From Aspidiotus rigidus (taxonomy: Eukaryota > Arthropoda > Insecta > Hemiptera > Diaspididae), in assembly GCA_035079385.1 (NCBI GenBank), contig JAVHKY010000030.1, positions 2,581,001 through 2,645,000 of the forward strand: DNA of 64,000 bases. The letters are read 5' to 3'. The notes beneath the pieces were generated by a model, which searched no databases, was not told the DNA's origin, and was given only the letters and a program-made list of their open reading frames with translations. Shown here piece after piece: positions 24,901-40,600 of the stretch (within the stretch, counting starts at the first letter, position 1; the number at the start of each line of letters is the position of its first letter). Made by a program: the position numbers and the translations under genes.

Positions 24901-25660
24901 GTAAATGCACCTGAATGTCCAACCAAATCTAGGGTAAAAATGTCCGAATTCATTCTTGCTCTGGGTAGGTATCGGGCACTAAATTTATAAAATACCAAGG
25001 CCGACTACAAAGTTTAAGGTGTACATCTTAAAAGAGACCTCTTAGGTACAGTTTCCCAACAAGGAGGTACAACCAACTAAAAAAAGATTTATGATCGTAG
25101 AATTCTGTTACAATTCGAAGGAACTTCCGATTTCAGCCAGAGAATAGTAAAATATCGCAGTAAGGAATCATTAGACAGCTACCTATTTTGTAAAGAAAAA
25201 AAATGTGCTCATCTTTCTTATGAAAGTATAAATTGTTTTGTATTACATGAGTACCAACATAAGGTCTGACTGCGTCGCGTCGTAGGCATTGTAAATGAGA
25301 ACAGCTGACCAGATAAGTATATTCGCGTGGGTGTGAATCATGAGGGTACAGACATTTTTTGTTACCGAATGTTATCCTCATTGCTCATAGTACAGATCTG
25401 AAAAATCTTGGATAGATAGCGAATACTCGAAAAACTTTCAAAAAATGAATCAAAACGTACCGTAGTAAGAAAGTTATAAGTTCGACATGTTAATAAACTT
25501 CAAACCACAATTCCGAACGAAATATTCTGTACCTATTGAAAGCTTTCATGGCAAAACTGTACCCAAGGACCTGCGTACCCTACTAATTTTATTAATCTAG
25601 TGCAGCTTTCGAGGAAGTATAAATATTATGTCATTGGTCAACTGAACGTACCTCGATCAT
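15947..25660 (-). CDS. SLC46 / proton-coupled folate transporter-like MFS protein, 8 exons
   Basis: Coding exons, in transcript order: 25,660-25,652; 24,028-23,890; 21,983-21,744; 19,303-19,132; 18,164-17,993; 17,882-17,732; 16,431-16,213; 16,107-15,947. All have GT-AG borders, every phase agrees, and the sum is 1263 bp (420 residues plus stop), the usual SLC46 length. Residues about 32-54 form the first membrane helix. Residues 112-121 carry GPWSDIFGRR, the MFS loop 2-3 motif typical of SLC46. Near the C-terminus AVLRSFLSKIV, then GKIF and LASSPLYNMVY, match the family pattern. SLC46 proteins are plasma- or endo-membrane solute importers (folates, drugs, peptidoglycan fragments); the substrate cannot be read from this sequence. 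The first exon contributes only three codons (ATG ATC GAG), so the start is the least certain part. A donor-like GTAAGT overlaps the stop, so an extra terminal exon is possible. Confidence 0.85.
16432..17731 (-). other. SLC46-like gene intron 6
   Basis: This 1.3-kb intron is ordinary AT-rich sequence. I found no repeat pair or coding segment in it. Confidence 0.5.
19456..20647. mobile_element. Degenerate foldback element in SLC46-like gene intron 3
   Basis: Outer ends are complementary: GGACTGATTTCCT at about 19,457 and AGGAAATCAGTCC ending near 20,647, followed inward by further matches (ATCGATAGATTGCAAAA against TTTTGCGATTTATCGAT). Inner segments also pair, for example 19,757-19,810 against 20,315-20,365 (shared TCACTTGCGCATACCTAT). 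Similarity is patchy, so the copy is old. A smaller inverted pair sits inside at 20,377-20,528. Part of the left half (about 19,590-19,730) recurs in direct orientation at 53,590-53,715. Confidence 0.6.
20377..20528. repeat. Inner inverted repeat with about 46-bp arms
   Basis: Left arm from GTTCTGAAAACAGATCAATA (20,377) to about 20,421 is complementary to about 20,482-20,528 (...TTCATCAATTTTCAGAAC). The loop is about 60 bp. It lies within the larger 19.5-20.6 kb foldback structure. Confidence 0.65.
23020..23545. mobile_element. Nested foldback element in SLC46-like gene intron 2
   Basis: Outer arms of about 150 bp (about 23,020-23,175 and 23,400-23,545) are reverse complements. Shared landmarks are ATAGATGA, AATCAG, TGACGTC, TATGAAAT, CAGAGATCAGTG and GAGAATTCC. 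Inside lies a second, tighter palindrome (23,211-23,346) that also occurs on its own at 56,677-56,787, so a smaller element is nested in a larger one. A TGACGTCA octamer marks the left arm at 23,038-23,045; the right arm has the degenerate CGACGTCA. Confidence 0.7.
23211..23346. mobile_element. Long-hairpin element, copy 1
   Basis: The sequence begins GTGACCTGCGATGAGAAAA and ends with its complement TTTTCTCATCGCAGGTCAC. Apart from one mismatch the outer arms of about 34 bp are perfect, and weaker pairing continues inward. ATTT lies next to both ends. A second copy is at 56,677-56,787. The shape suits a palindromic MITE; if transcribed it would form a long hairpin RNA. Confidence 0.75.
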
Positions 25661-28600
25661 ATTTCCGTTTTGGAAGCTGTTTCCTACGACGTTGTTCCTC
25701 CTATTGACATCGGATCACAGAGAAAATTAATCATGGAATCACCTTACATTACCATGTTACAAAGTCGACGTAAAACATTTAATAATTCGAAAAGAATAAA
25801 ATCGTAGGAGCTACGGAAAATAACAATACATAAATTTTAATTTCGTGAAAAACACGCACAAATAAGAGACCTAGAGGCAAGGCCGGCGACTGCACATAAC
25901 CGAGAGCCAGCGGACAACAAAATAAGACTGATTTCTGTTTTGTGAGTGAAACTGGTTTCATCTATTTTAGTTAGTTTCAAGCGGGCTTATAAAAGTAAGA
26001 ATGATAACGCATGTTTACAACAGTTCACCCCCACCAATTCTGGACGATGCCTTCCATCGTTTGAAGCAGCTTCAAAGGCAGCGCTAGTATAGCGCCTTCA
26101 ACCTACCGAATGTGGCTCTGCAAAAAGACGTTGAAGTTGAATGATCATGAGATGGGTTCTTCATAATTCATAAAAAACAACTTACTACATTCTTCAGTCC
26201 TTGATTAATCCAACAATTCCGAAAAAGAAATGAAATATCATACTGGTAACCATGTCAAATCTTCTGTATGGCGTGGTTCGTTGTTTTTGATAACAGGGCT
26301 CACATTCACATACTGTTATACCACCATGGATATGATTTTTTGGGAAGCAGTTGCTGTAGGACAATTGAAAATTTTCCGTGACCATTGATCTCTTCTAAAT
26401 TAGAAAATTACGCAGTACTATACAATATTTGAAACTCCAAAAATTTGATAACAATGCATTACCTTTTCTAAAATTTCGATTCGCATTCTCTTTCTCTTGA
26501 AAAACTTGAAAAAGTGAATTGGCTTAATATTGTTATTAATTCTTTTTTTATTTCTTCTTCATGGCGAATTGAGCTGTCGAGATACGTTGTCATTTTATTT
26601 CCTAGTATAGCCTCTATAAGTATGGCGTGTCTGATGAAAAAATGCTTTCGATCACGCGTACGCATGAATCAGAAAGAAATAGATACGATGGCTATTTTAT
26701 ACGAAATAGATTTTAAATTCAGTAATTTTCATCTATCTTTTCAATAATATTATAATCAACAATTTATGACTGAATTCATAGGTAGAATTTATGAAGAGTA
26801 ACGAGGTATGCCTATCAGAAATGGCGTAAATATCAAGGTTTTTATTTTTTTTTACTTTCTCTCTTGCTTTTGTTTTTTTTTTGTTTTTTGTTTTTTTTTT
26901 TCTCGACATAGGTACTTGACACTTTAGATATCGAAATTGATTTCCAACACTTTGATATACCTTATTTCAAAACACGCGATTCACGAAAATATTGAGCGCG
27001 GCATTTTCAAGGAAGTCCGAGGTATTTTTTTCTCAACGAGCTGTCGTTAATTGAGATTAAGCAAATGAACCTGTTATCTACTCTGTATCTTCATCCTTGT
27101 ACTGATATAACGTCGATCGTTCCTCTGCATTCACCTAAATGTGAGGTACATGAATCATACGTACTTAGAAGTCGTTAATGAAAATAAATTTGATAAATTA
27201 TAAACTTTGTTTTTATAATTTTTTTTTAAATTATTGAGTCCACTCATAATAGAGTAGGTCGCTTGTGTCGCAACTGCAAAACGCAGTCTGTCCTCCATAA
27301 TGGAATAGGTGCGGGTTGCGTATGCATTTAATTTTGTTTTCTCCAACACCGGAATCGAGCCTTCCGGGTATAAATTCAGTGCTATAATAGAGTAGGTAAA
27401 AGATTTTTGCATTTTTGTGTAGAAGTAGAAAATTAATTGATAAAACTTTCTGAGAATCACGCCAATGGAGTTATTTTTACGATTCATTTACTCTTGCGTT
27501 AAAATTTGCAGACCCGACTATAACCATAAAACACGCAGCTTTTCTTTTTTTGCAAAAAAAAAAAATACGTTGGTCTTGAAGAAAAATTAGAATACTGAGA
27601 TTCAAGACTACATATGTCAAGAATGGGAACAACAAATAAGGAACGTAAATCTATAGGGTTTATAAAATAATGATCTCTTACAATACTTTGAAAGTAACTA
27701 AAACCAACTTCCAGAGAAAATAGGCTAGGCATGTAATAATATACGGCACAAGAAACGGTAGATTTAATTTATTCTTGTCTACTTTTAAATATGTTGAATT
27801 TGTTTTTAAATTTTCCTAAAAATTATCGACTCTTAAACAAAATTGTGTACGAGAGAACAAATAATATAATATGCTAAAGATTTCTCAAGAAGACTTTGCG
27901 TCACTTTAAATTTTACGAGAATAATATTTTTTTTATTTGAACAAAATATTTTCTCGCCCGAGTAGAAAATCAAGACGCGTGTTGTAGACCTTCACACGAA
28001 TTTATGAAAAAAAAAAGAGACAAATTTATTAGGTATCTTATGAATTATCAGATAATCTATCTCTGCGTTCGAATTATCGTAAATTATTGAAGAAATTTTA
28101 CATCTCAAAAACGATTATATACGAATTGTAAATCATTGAACATGAACATGGAATTTATATCACAATGTTGTAAATTCGTCTATTTATTTTGTGGCTGACG
28201 ATTTGAAGGCCTAAACGAAGATTTTCTAGCTATTCACAAATATTTCCGCGCCTTTATAAACTCGTATACACTGCGACTGTAGGTATAAAATGTTATTAAA
28301 AATACTTATCATAGAAAATGTAAACTACAGATTTTGTGTCGTCGAAGACGCAGTTAAAACTACAAGTCATTGTTTGGAATCTGCGAGTCCAGGAAAGGAT
28401 TTCACAATCATAAAAGTAGGGCCGTCTTCTCATCTCATATATTGACCAAAATTAACCAGACGTTGAAAATATATCTAATTTCAGAATAAGAACAATGTAC
28501 TTCATTCCCTTTCGATCAAAGAAAAAGGAAGAGGAAAAGCTTCAAGCAGTACCTATATCTCATGAGATTATTTACGTTCAATAAAGGGAAAAATAAACAT

Positions 28601-30345
28601 ACAGCTGTCTCATTTCGTGGACTTCCACTTAGAAACTCCGGTTCCAATGAGAAAATAATTCATTTGACCTGTGTTACAACTTTTCATCTATTCTTGGAGT
28701 GATTATAAATCGTTGACTCAGATACCTATACTTACAAAAGCTCGAAGTACAAAAGAGTGCAAACTTCCAAGCATTCATTTAAACACAGATTCGACTCGCG
28801 TGAAAATATTTTTGATAAAATAAGATGACCGCGAATACTGTACGGGTATAATTTTTGTGTCACTGGTTTCACTAACCTTGCGAAGATCACTCACTCATTC
28901 TACATATGAACACTTGAGCTGAAAGACAGATAAGCATAAACAATTTAAGCGTGTGAAATCCCTTAATTCTACTATCACATCGAAAATATTACAGTGCTAT
29001 ATTGAACAACTGAGTGTAACTCTGGATATTTAGCAGGAAAAGTAAGGTCAACTTGTTCAAAGTTAAAAAAATAAAGAAAGGCGCAGACGACGTGCTTCAT
29101 TACGAGGATGAGTTAGATTTACTGAACGACACACGGTACCTATTATTCGCACGAAAAAATTATAGAATCTCTAGTACCGAGCCTGTTAAAATTGAATAAC
29201 AATTTTTAAAAACTTTTTGAATCTCTTGAGTAGCACTGCTTGGCCGAAAATGTAACAGAAAAATTTTTCTTGCATTCTTGCAAAAGGATTAAATTACACG
29301 TGACAATTTAATGGTTTATCGTCGAGTTGAAGCAATGGACAAAACAATCATAATATCTTCTTTTAAAAATGATTAAGAACTTGAAAATTATTTTCATCAA
29401 ATTATACGTAATCTTTCACATTGGTTTGCAATCCGGAGATGAACTGAATTCAAATTTAATGAAGGAATTTAATTTTTTTCTCCTGTTTCATCCCGTCATT
29501 TTCTTATGGAAAAAGGGAAAAAATAGTTTATTGCACAAAAGCCGCACCCGTGGATTTTTTTTTTAAAAAAAAGAGTGTTTCATAAGAAATTTTAAATAAA
29601 AAAGTTCGTAATCAACAATTTGGGGTATTTTTTGCGGTCGGATATTGGATAATGTTCTTAAAATGAAATCGAAACTATGTTTCTACTTTAGATTTCCTTA
29701 CAAATATGATGAGTTTGAAGGGGAAAAGAATTTAAAGTAAATTATTAAACAAAAAAACAAGAAATGAGAAAGTTGAATTCTTTTGATATTCTTTCGATAC
29801 GACACCTAGCTTTTTACTTCTTTTTATTTTTTTCTTCATACTTTTCGTTTTGGGGCTATTGGGAATTGTACTGCGTTCTCAGTAAAAAACATTTTAATAT
29901 ATCATTCTCTATACCGCTTGCTTCAATTACCCTACGAAATAAAAACCGATGGCTAATTAGGCTTTCTTCTCTCATTCTTATATCTCATCAGAATTTTGAA
30001 AATCACATTTCAGTATTGACAACTAGCCTAGGACTAGGAGTTAATTACGTACGTACGTGTACGTATAGCAGAGAATCAGAGATAAGGAATTCATCAGATA
30101 TAATTCTTCAGCAAAACAACAGAATATCAATATTTTATTTATACGAAATGAAAAGGGAATGATGATTTGTAAGAAGATAGAAGAATAATAAAATCGTGAC
30201 ATAAGATCTGGATCAGCTTATTATACGAACGAAACTATATAGACGAAACTTGAAACTCCTAAAAGTCGTGTTCCAATCACATTCGTCCACGAGCGTCATC
30301 TTCTCCGCTGTCTCATGGCGGTAAGAAAAAATAGATAATGAAAGT

Positions 30346-30353
30346 TGACGTCA
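30346..30353. promoter_or_regulatory. TGACGTCA (CRE-type) site upstream of AMPK alpha
   Basis: A perfect CREB/ATF palindrome lies 2.4 kb upstream of the AMPK alpha start codon in sequence that otherwise shows no repeat-family context. It could be a promoter element if the transcription start is near 30.4-30.7 kb. This is inference only. Confidence 0.25.
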
Positions 30354-31236
30354 TCGGAGTAAGATCAATCGGGATCCGTAAATCCGTACTTTGATCGCAA
30401 TAATTATTTTCAATTTTTTATAACTTTTATTTTGATTTCGTGACTTGTGTGCATTGTCATACGTGCACATTATTTGATAATCGAATAATAATTATTACAA
30501 TTTTCAACCAATTTTCATTTTCGACAAAGTGTATTCTTATCTATCAGCTAGTCGTGTGAACAACGTGCTCGTGAAACGTTTCAACAATTTTTCGACACTT
30601 TCGCTGTCTGTGTTTTCATTCTGCCGTGAAACAGTTGTGCAGTATCAGTTGGAAGAGTTGATAGCGAAAAACGAGCTGAAGTAATCAATTCCGTAACCTA
30701 CAATGGAGAACTTATAATCCTTTGTAGCGGCGTCGTTATTTCTAGTTTTACAGCGATTCAAAATGTCCTGATATGTGGATTCCAGACACTCGAGAGTGGA
30801 CACTCGTTTCAACTTCGTGTATAGTGGTTCAATCGAGAATGAAAAAATGATTGATTACTGGCAATTGGCACCGTTGAAGCTGTGTTCCAGTTGGCTTCTG
30901 TTCCTCGCTTTCGACATAAATTTGGGTATGAAAATCACAGTTATTCAGTTTTTCCTTCGCCTGTGAATGATAATATTTATTTTAGCCATCTATAGTTCGT
31001 ATCATTCGTAATTTATGGACCTTTTCTTCGTGTTATTCTTGACTCGAATATCGAGAGTGTTGCAGATTGTCATTGAGAAAAAGTATTGTGTTTTAGTTCT
31101 AATTTAAGTAAACGTTGGAATGATGGTCGCTAAGGAAGGTAGAATTTGACGTTGACATGCTCCTTGAGCTAGAACGAACCCTACAATCCTTATTTATTAT
31201 TCATCATTCTCCGTTTATACAATCTTATTTAGTTTG

Positions 31237-31296
31237 CAAAATTTCATTTCAATTATGCAAAATTTCATTCTGACTATGCAAAATTTCATTCGTACT
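31237..31296. repeat. Three tandem copies of GCAAAATTTCATT
   Basis: The word TTGCAAAATTTCATTTC is followed by ATGCAAAATTTCATTCTG and ATGCAAAATTTCATTCGT, a period of about 19 bp. It is a small local duplication with no known role. Confidence 0.6.
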
Positions 31297-32659
31297 GTTG
31301 GTATTTTCCTATAAAATTTCACACGCGATGATACTATGTCAGAATATTCTCTTGAAACTTCATTTTCGAGGGCCCATGTACTTTGGTTTAATATCATTCA
31401 TCGTTTTAGATTTTATAAATGATCGAAGGAGTCCTTATCGCTATTGAAATCGTAAAAAGTACGAACGTAGTTCGAAAATCCCTATTGTAAAGCAGAGAAA
31501 GAGAACGTTCGAATGATATAGAAATGTACTCCCACGCTCTGAAATTCATCAGGTGATGCGAAAATGATTGATTCAGAAATAAATAAAGTGGGTACATCTA
31601 CGGTCACCTTGTGAAGGGAATGGGACGGATTAATTTTATCAATCGGTCAATTAAGGACCAAAAATATGATTTCATCGATTGTTTAGGAAGGAAGACTTTT
31701 TATTCTGTCAATATTGTTTGCTTTCGTTCATTCTCATTAGTATAGAATATTGAAGTTGTGTCACGATTGAAATCCGTGATAATCCAAATAGTAAATAGAA
31801 GAGTGCATCGTGGAACGAATTCGAAAAAGTAGAGAAATGGTTAATGACTTAGTACTAAGTTTGATATTCGAAGAGAGTAATAAACTACACGATTAGCTGT
31901 ATTTTTTTTTCACTCTTTTGCACGAGTCTGAAGCGATATTATTTAAAAATTGTCAAGAAAACAGCGATATTATTGCTTGCGTTAGTTGAACAAACAGTTT
32001 ACTCGGGATTTAAATTGTGAAAAGTTAACCGCTCGTGTGATACGGGGAAGAATTCGAGATAATATTTTTCAATTTTCGTGCACCGGTTCCGGCTTGTCCG
32101 CGTTAAAATAAATATTTTTTTTCACGAAAAGATTGAGCAATATTTAAGTTTGTTGAAAGACAACACTGCTTCACCAATGTGTTACGTGTATTGAACAAAA
32201 GGAGACTTCTTGTTCATGTCACAAGAAATCCTGTTCTGCAAATCCTATTCGCAATATTTTTTTTCTTCATCATGTTTTGCCACTACTTTCTCGCGGTGGC
32301 ACTATTTTCGAGAAATTATTTTCCTCATTTACTTGGCACCCGTGTTTTCATCTTGCTTTTATGCGATAAGGAAAAAAAACGAAAAAGAATGAAGTGAATT
32401 TTTAATTACGCTGTGGTACGTGATCTTTGTCGGTAAATTTCGTTCGATGATATAGATTCAATGTTGTAGACTTTTTTTTCTCCCGATAAAGCATGTTATT
32501 AGTCCTAGATGTTCAATTTCTTCCTAATTTTTATGCCTGCGCAAACAAGTATACCGTGGGTATTGTGACTTCTCTCGTTCGTGTTTAACGTTTACGTCAA
32601 TACCGTACTCGGAATACCAGGAAATGCTTCGCCACTTCAAGGTTAACTGTATAATTTAA

Positions 32660-35488
<2,829 letters not shown>

Positions 35489-37637
35489 TATTATTACATA
35501 ATATTTTTTGTTTTCATTCTATAGTATGTACTACATGTGGTTTTTGCAAAATTCGAAGGCTGTGCTGAGAAAAATATTTAATTGTAACAATATCCCTCAA
35601 TGTGACTGTATTCGTATAAGCAACGAACCTCTTTTTATATTCGTTTTATTTATTCAATTTATTTTGAACGGTCTTTAACTTGAACTATGATCAATTAAAT
35701 CGCCGTTTTACGTTCGACGATATTATTATGTCCTATATGTCCGCCGTGCTCATTTTGAAGGAATTTTGAAAGTCGTAGTTACCTAGAATTATGTATTTAT
35801 TGGTTTTTTTTTCTTTTTATAATATTGATAAATTTATTAAGCGTGCGATTTTATACGCACGAAAATTGTACAGATATTCGTATTGTAAATACGAATGGAA
35901 TATTGTAATAATTTTTCCGTCTACAGAAATTTTCCTCAATTTTGTTTTCTTATTATATTTTTTTTTTTTTGATAATACAGAAACCACACTTTTTATTTTT
36001 TCTGCTCACGAGTTGCAATGAATCTGGTCATCTTTTCGAACAAAATGAGAAAGATTGTGAAAATGGAAGATTTTTGGTACTCCGCCACTCTCTGTTACCG
36101 AGCTATTCGACTACTAAGGTCATCTCTCGGATACATCGAGTGAGGAGTGAAAATTTTCGTGGGTTTTGTGTGAAGGAGATGGGGTTATTGTTGGGACTTC
36201 TAAAAAAACGCCATAGGGCTGAAGTTGCGGGTAGAGGTTATAAATGAAAGTTGGATATGAGACTGAATAGGTTAGACCGAGGAAGAGATGAGTCGGACGA
36301 AAGTAACTTACCTTGAAGCGGTTGAGGATTACATGTTGAAGGGACATCAAGGACGGACTCATCATTCATTATTTTGAGTTCGTCGCAAAAATTATTCGCT
36401 CTAGAAGTAATGTCAATTACTTGAGATTTCGGAATGATAATAGTTGTTAAGGCCAAATACTGGAGACTATCTTGTATTTGTGCCTCTCGAACTAGAAGAT
36501 GTATTCTTCGCAGCTTATACCCGGCTCTTCAGTTAATTAGTGTAAATACCAATAATAGAGGTACCCTCAGTTGCATAGAGAATCTTGCCAGTGGTTCCAG
36601 TTGACCATAGCGTCACATTTCCTCTGATATGGGTGACCTCAGTATTCGTTCGCGACTTGTTGAATATGTTCGTCATACCAAAGGAGGCTAGCTTGTCTGT
36701 CTCCCCGGATCAGGTGTTTGATCATCTCTAAGCTGTTTTTGACGCTATGCTCTCTTCAAACTAATCTTTGAGAGCGTTAGCTTTTTTGTAGCTTGATAAT
36801 CAGATGCAATTGGTCTAGGGTCCCTTCTTTCAATAAGGATGCTACAGCTCTCACTAGCTTTTGCAATGCGTTTCACCTTCAGCCTCGAGACTCTTTTCGG
36901 TAGTTTTGATATTACCATTTTCACATTGTAACGCATTATGTAAATGTTTCTTCTTCATGTATGGAAACTCCTTTGATAAAATAATGATGGCCTATCGACA
37001 AAATATGGCGGCCAATGGGTGCTCTCAGCGTAAACGCTCTACCGTCATTCTGCCCTGTGGAAGCACTACCATCAGTCTTTTAATATGCTCGCGCTCTGCC
37101 TATATAGGAAGTTTTTTAGCTTTACCCAGAAGACGTTACAAAGAGGTAGACTTGCACGTCTTACAAAAACCCACCCTCAAAAGGGTTTTGTCTTAATTTA
37201 CAGAAACTTTAGGTAAGAGCTACATTGTGGTTATGACTTTATATCGGCAAAATAGGTTCAGTTCATGCCTCCGATCCCTTAGCCATGGCTTCGAAAGAGG
37301 TGCTTGAGAATTCCTTCGTTGGATCAACGCGACTCTCTAGATGGTCTGCTGTCTGAGGTCGGAAACCGTCAGCACTCAACTGTTTGTACGTTGGTCACTT
37401 GTCAAAGTGAATGACCCACTTCTCTCTTGCACTTTCTCTTGAAGAAGTATATGGATGTGAGTACGGTCATTCTCGGACCAAAAAGAGGGAAGGAGGCCGA
37501 AAATTTTCGACTCATTAATTCTAGCGCCTTGATTGTAGTTATTTGAAAAAATCTACTCCAAATTTTCATGTACCTAAACTTACATCTGTACTGTTGAAGG
37601 ATAAAAAAAATCAATTTGCTCGTAATTTTTGTTCTAG
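35489..37637 (+). other. AMPK alpha 3' flank and unresolved DNAJC3 5' region
   Basis: A weak poly(A)-type hexamer (ATTAAA, 35,694-35,699) follows the AMPK stop. The first DNAJC3 exon, which should encode a signal peptide and end one base into a codon, ought to lie in this 2.1 kb. I checked the ATG codons here and none gives a hydrophobic leader ending at a phase-matched donor. A GC-richer patch near 36,990-37,100 (ATGGCGGCCAAT) could be its promoter. Confidence 0.3.
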
Positions 37638-40600
37638 TTCCCGAGATTTCTGGTCAACTGAGCGACGTAGAAAACCATTTGGAAATAGGAAGAAATTTTT
37701 TAGCCAGAGGGCAGTTACAAGATGCTCTGTCTCATTATCACGCCGCCGTTGGTAAGTTACCTGCCATCGATTTTTTAGAAATTGAGACGTGGTAGAACAG
37801 AAAGTATCCTTTTTGAAGGAAATACCAAATGATTCAATATGATTGGCTCATTATCTGGAACAAGAATTTAATTTTGAAAAACGAACAATACTATTTCATT
37901 CATCATATTTTTTCAGAGGGCGATCCAAATAACTATTTAACATACTTCAAACGAGGAACCGTCTATCTAGCTTTAGGCAAATCGAAATTCGCTCTTATGG
38001 ACTTCCACAAAGTGTTAGAACTGAAACCAGACTTCCATTCGGTGAGTTGAGGCTCTTATTTACACAAGAATTGATAACTTTTTGTGTACCAATTCTGTTT
38101 GAATCCTCTTCCTTACGTCTAGGCGAGACTGCAGCGAGGTTTAGTACTGATGAAGCAAGGTGAAATTGACAAATCCAAGGAAGATCTTTATCATGTGGTG
38201 AGTTATTGGTCTTCAAAATATTAAGATTTTGTTATAAATGAAAATTATATTTGCTTTTCTTTGTTTTCGTACAATTTCAGTATACTACCGATCCTAATAA
38301 TTCGGAGGAAGCGTACGAGCACTACGCGAGATTGGATAGCATTCAATATGAAATAGAAAGCAGCCATTACTATTTTGAAAACCAAGATTACCACTCAGCC
38401 ATTAATGTTTTGAGTCGAGTAATTGAAGTAAGTTATGATGTCACAATGCATTGTTGAGAGAAACCAACTAACATTTATGACCTCCATTGTGTAGATGGCA
38501 GGGGTGTCTCGAAGGCTGTACCATCGGGAGGGAGAAGGGGATGAAATTTTCTGACTGAGATTTTTTTCTTCTTTGAAACATGTTTTATGAGAGGGTATTT
38601 GGTGACAATATCCACATTGTCAGGAGTGGGAACTTTGATCCTTTTCCGAGTCATGGGAATGTTTTGACTGCCAAGCTATAGCTGTATGAAGAGGGGTACT
38701 TGGAAAAATTTCAATTTCCGAGTTATAGAAGCAGGAAACTTGAAAAAATGTCGACTATCGAGCTAAGAAAGAATTTGGAAAAATATTGATGTTCGAGCTG
38801 TTGTGACTTAAACTTCACGTATTCCTAATTAATTCTCGCTCCAAACTTCTTTTTGAATTAATCCTACTAAAAAGCTCCAACGTCTTGTTCTTCCTAAATT
38901 TTTAGTATCGGCCCACGTTGTGAAGGCCGATCGTATTTGGACTGGGCACACAAGAACTAAAACAAAATTTTTCAATTTCTTGAAACCTCTTGAAAATAGA
39001 CTCATCTGAAAGAAAATTTTACGCTCTTTCAACATCAACTATTTCTGGAGAAATTGAAGGAAAATTTATGTTTGTCATATATTTTTGTGTTACAATCACC
39101 GTTCGCTATCAGTACTTTTCAATGTATTTTATACATAGACACTAGCGCTCTCTCTAACGTCCCCAATCTAAATTGCAATCACTTTTTTAGGTTCATGCTC
39201 CATTTGCTATCGCTTTTAACTTTTCTTCTTCAGCCTATCAATTGTTATTCTCCAACCTTTTAATGTCAAAATTTGATGTGATATCGATTAATAATTTGAT
39301 TGTTCTAGTATTCATTTTAGAGAAGAGTAGTGATTGCGTTAGAAAGTAAAGGAGTTGTTGATCTGATTGTTTTTGTTTTTCCTTCAGGTTTTGCGATTTT
39401 GTTTTCCGGTATCAGTGTGATAATCATTCTATTTATTACATTGAGTTTGTTGAGTTTGTTTGTATTTTGTGTGTTTGTAGTTGTAGGTATTGTTTCTATA
39501 CTGTGTGTTTGTCATTTCATCATCTCGCATTTTTGTGCCTTAGGCCTCTTGTTGTTTACATTACACAAACGGAACAATAAGTAGGAACAAGATGATAAAA
39601 AGCATCATGCGTTTGTTATCCCAAACGTTTGCAAAGATTGGAGTATTAATAAATTTGATTATATGTTCAAAATAGTAACTTTATTTTAATGAAATGGAAT
39701 ATTTTATGATGGGAATTGTGAATTACCAACAGGAGTGAGCACAAATCGCAAAAAAAGTGATACCCATGTAATTGAAGATTACAAGTCATCAATTTTGCAA
39801 CTTGTTATTTATTCATTGTATACAAAATGCTGCAACAAAGGAACACAGGATGTAACATTTTAGCGAAGGATAATATTTGAATTCCAGGGTATTAATTTAC
39901 AGGTTTTGTTGTATTGTGGTGTGTTGAGATAATATCACTTCTTTCCATTGGATATTTGTTTCTTGAGTTGTTGGGTGTTTTTTTTTTTTACCAAATAGAA
40001 TAGAACTGATCAGAGATGAATTCTTTAAATTTATTGGAGCAATAATAATACAATTGGAGTATTGAAATGGTAGAGCAGAGTAAATGAATGATCATTGGGC
40101 TTAACCTTATTTAATCACAAAATTGATATCGAGCTATAATGATTGTATTCAGTGTATAGCATACTTTGTGTTTTTATCAAGCTTCTAATCTGAGTTCTCT
40201 TGTTTGATGGAATGTGAATGAATAAGTATTGCAAGAAGCAATAGTAAATAGTTTGTGAGAAAAAGCTAGTTTTGATGCTTGTAATAGATGTTCATGATTT
40301 ATCAACCGGCGAGCAAAATTGAAAGAATTAACAAGTAGTTTATTGTTGAGAGCTTGTTTTTCTCTTGCAAGAACTTCTGAAAATATAAGGAAGTATTATC
40401 AAAAAGAGTTGGAAAACTAGTTGCAAGCTAAAAGCTTGGTGCCACAGCTAGATAACTTTGACATACAAAGTGATAATAGAAGCCAGTTTTGGGACTTATT
40501 GGTTTGTGAATTGGTAATAGGTAGTGTGGTTTGAACAATCCAATTGTAGATTATGAATGAAGTGGAAATTCTTGAAAAAGGAAAGTAGGTTCATTTGAAT

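Noticed and set aside
27155..27487. 110-codon open frame on the minus strand
   Set aside because: Contains echoing TYSI words, but these come from a short repeated DNA word (ATAATAGAGTAGGT); no family signal.
29764..30162. 132-codon open frame on the plus strand
   Set aside because: Aromatic and hydrophobic AT-rich composition, no recognised domain, no splice or polyadenylation context; expected at this length in AT-rich DNA.
36958..37196. Frame starting at ATGTATGG as the missing DNAJC3 first exon
   Set aside because: No cleaved-leader pattern, and its only plausible donor (AAAGAG followed by gtagac) is in phase 0, whereas the next exon needs one base carried over.
39330..39584. 84-codon strongly hydrophobic frame inside the DNAJC3 intron
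   Set aside because: Arises from a TTTGTTG/TTTGTGT-rich stretch and lies in the intron; it looks like composition, not a membrane protein.
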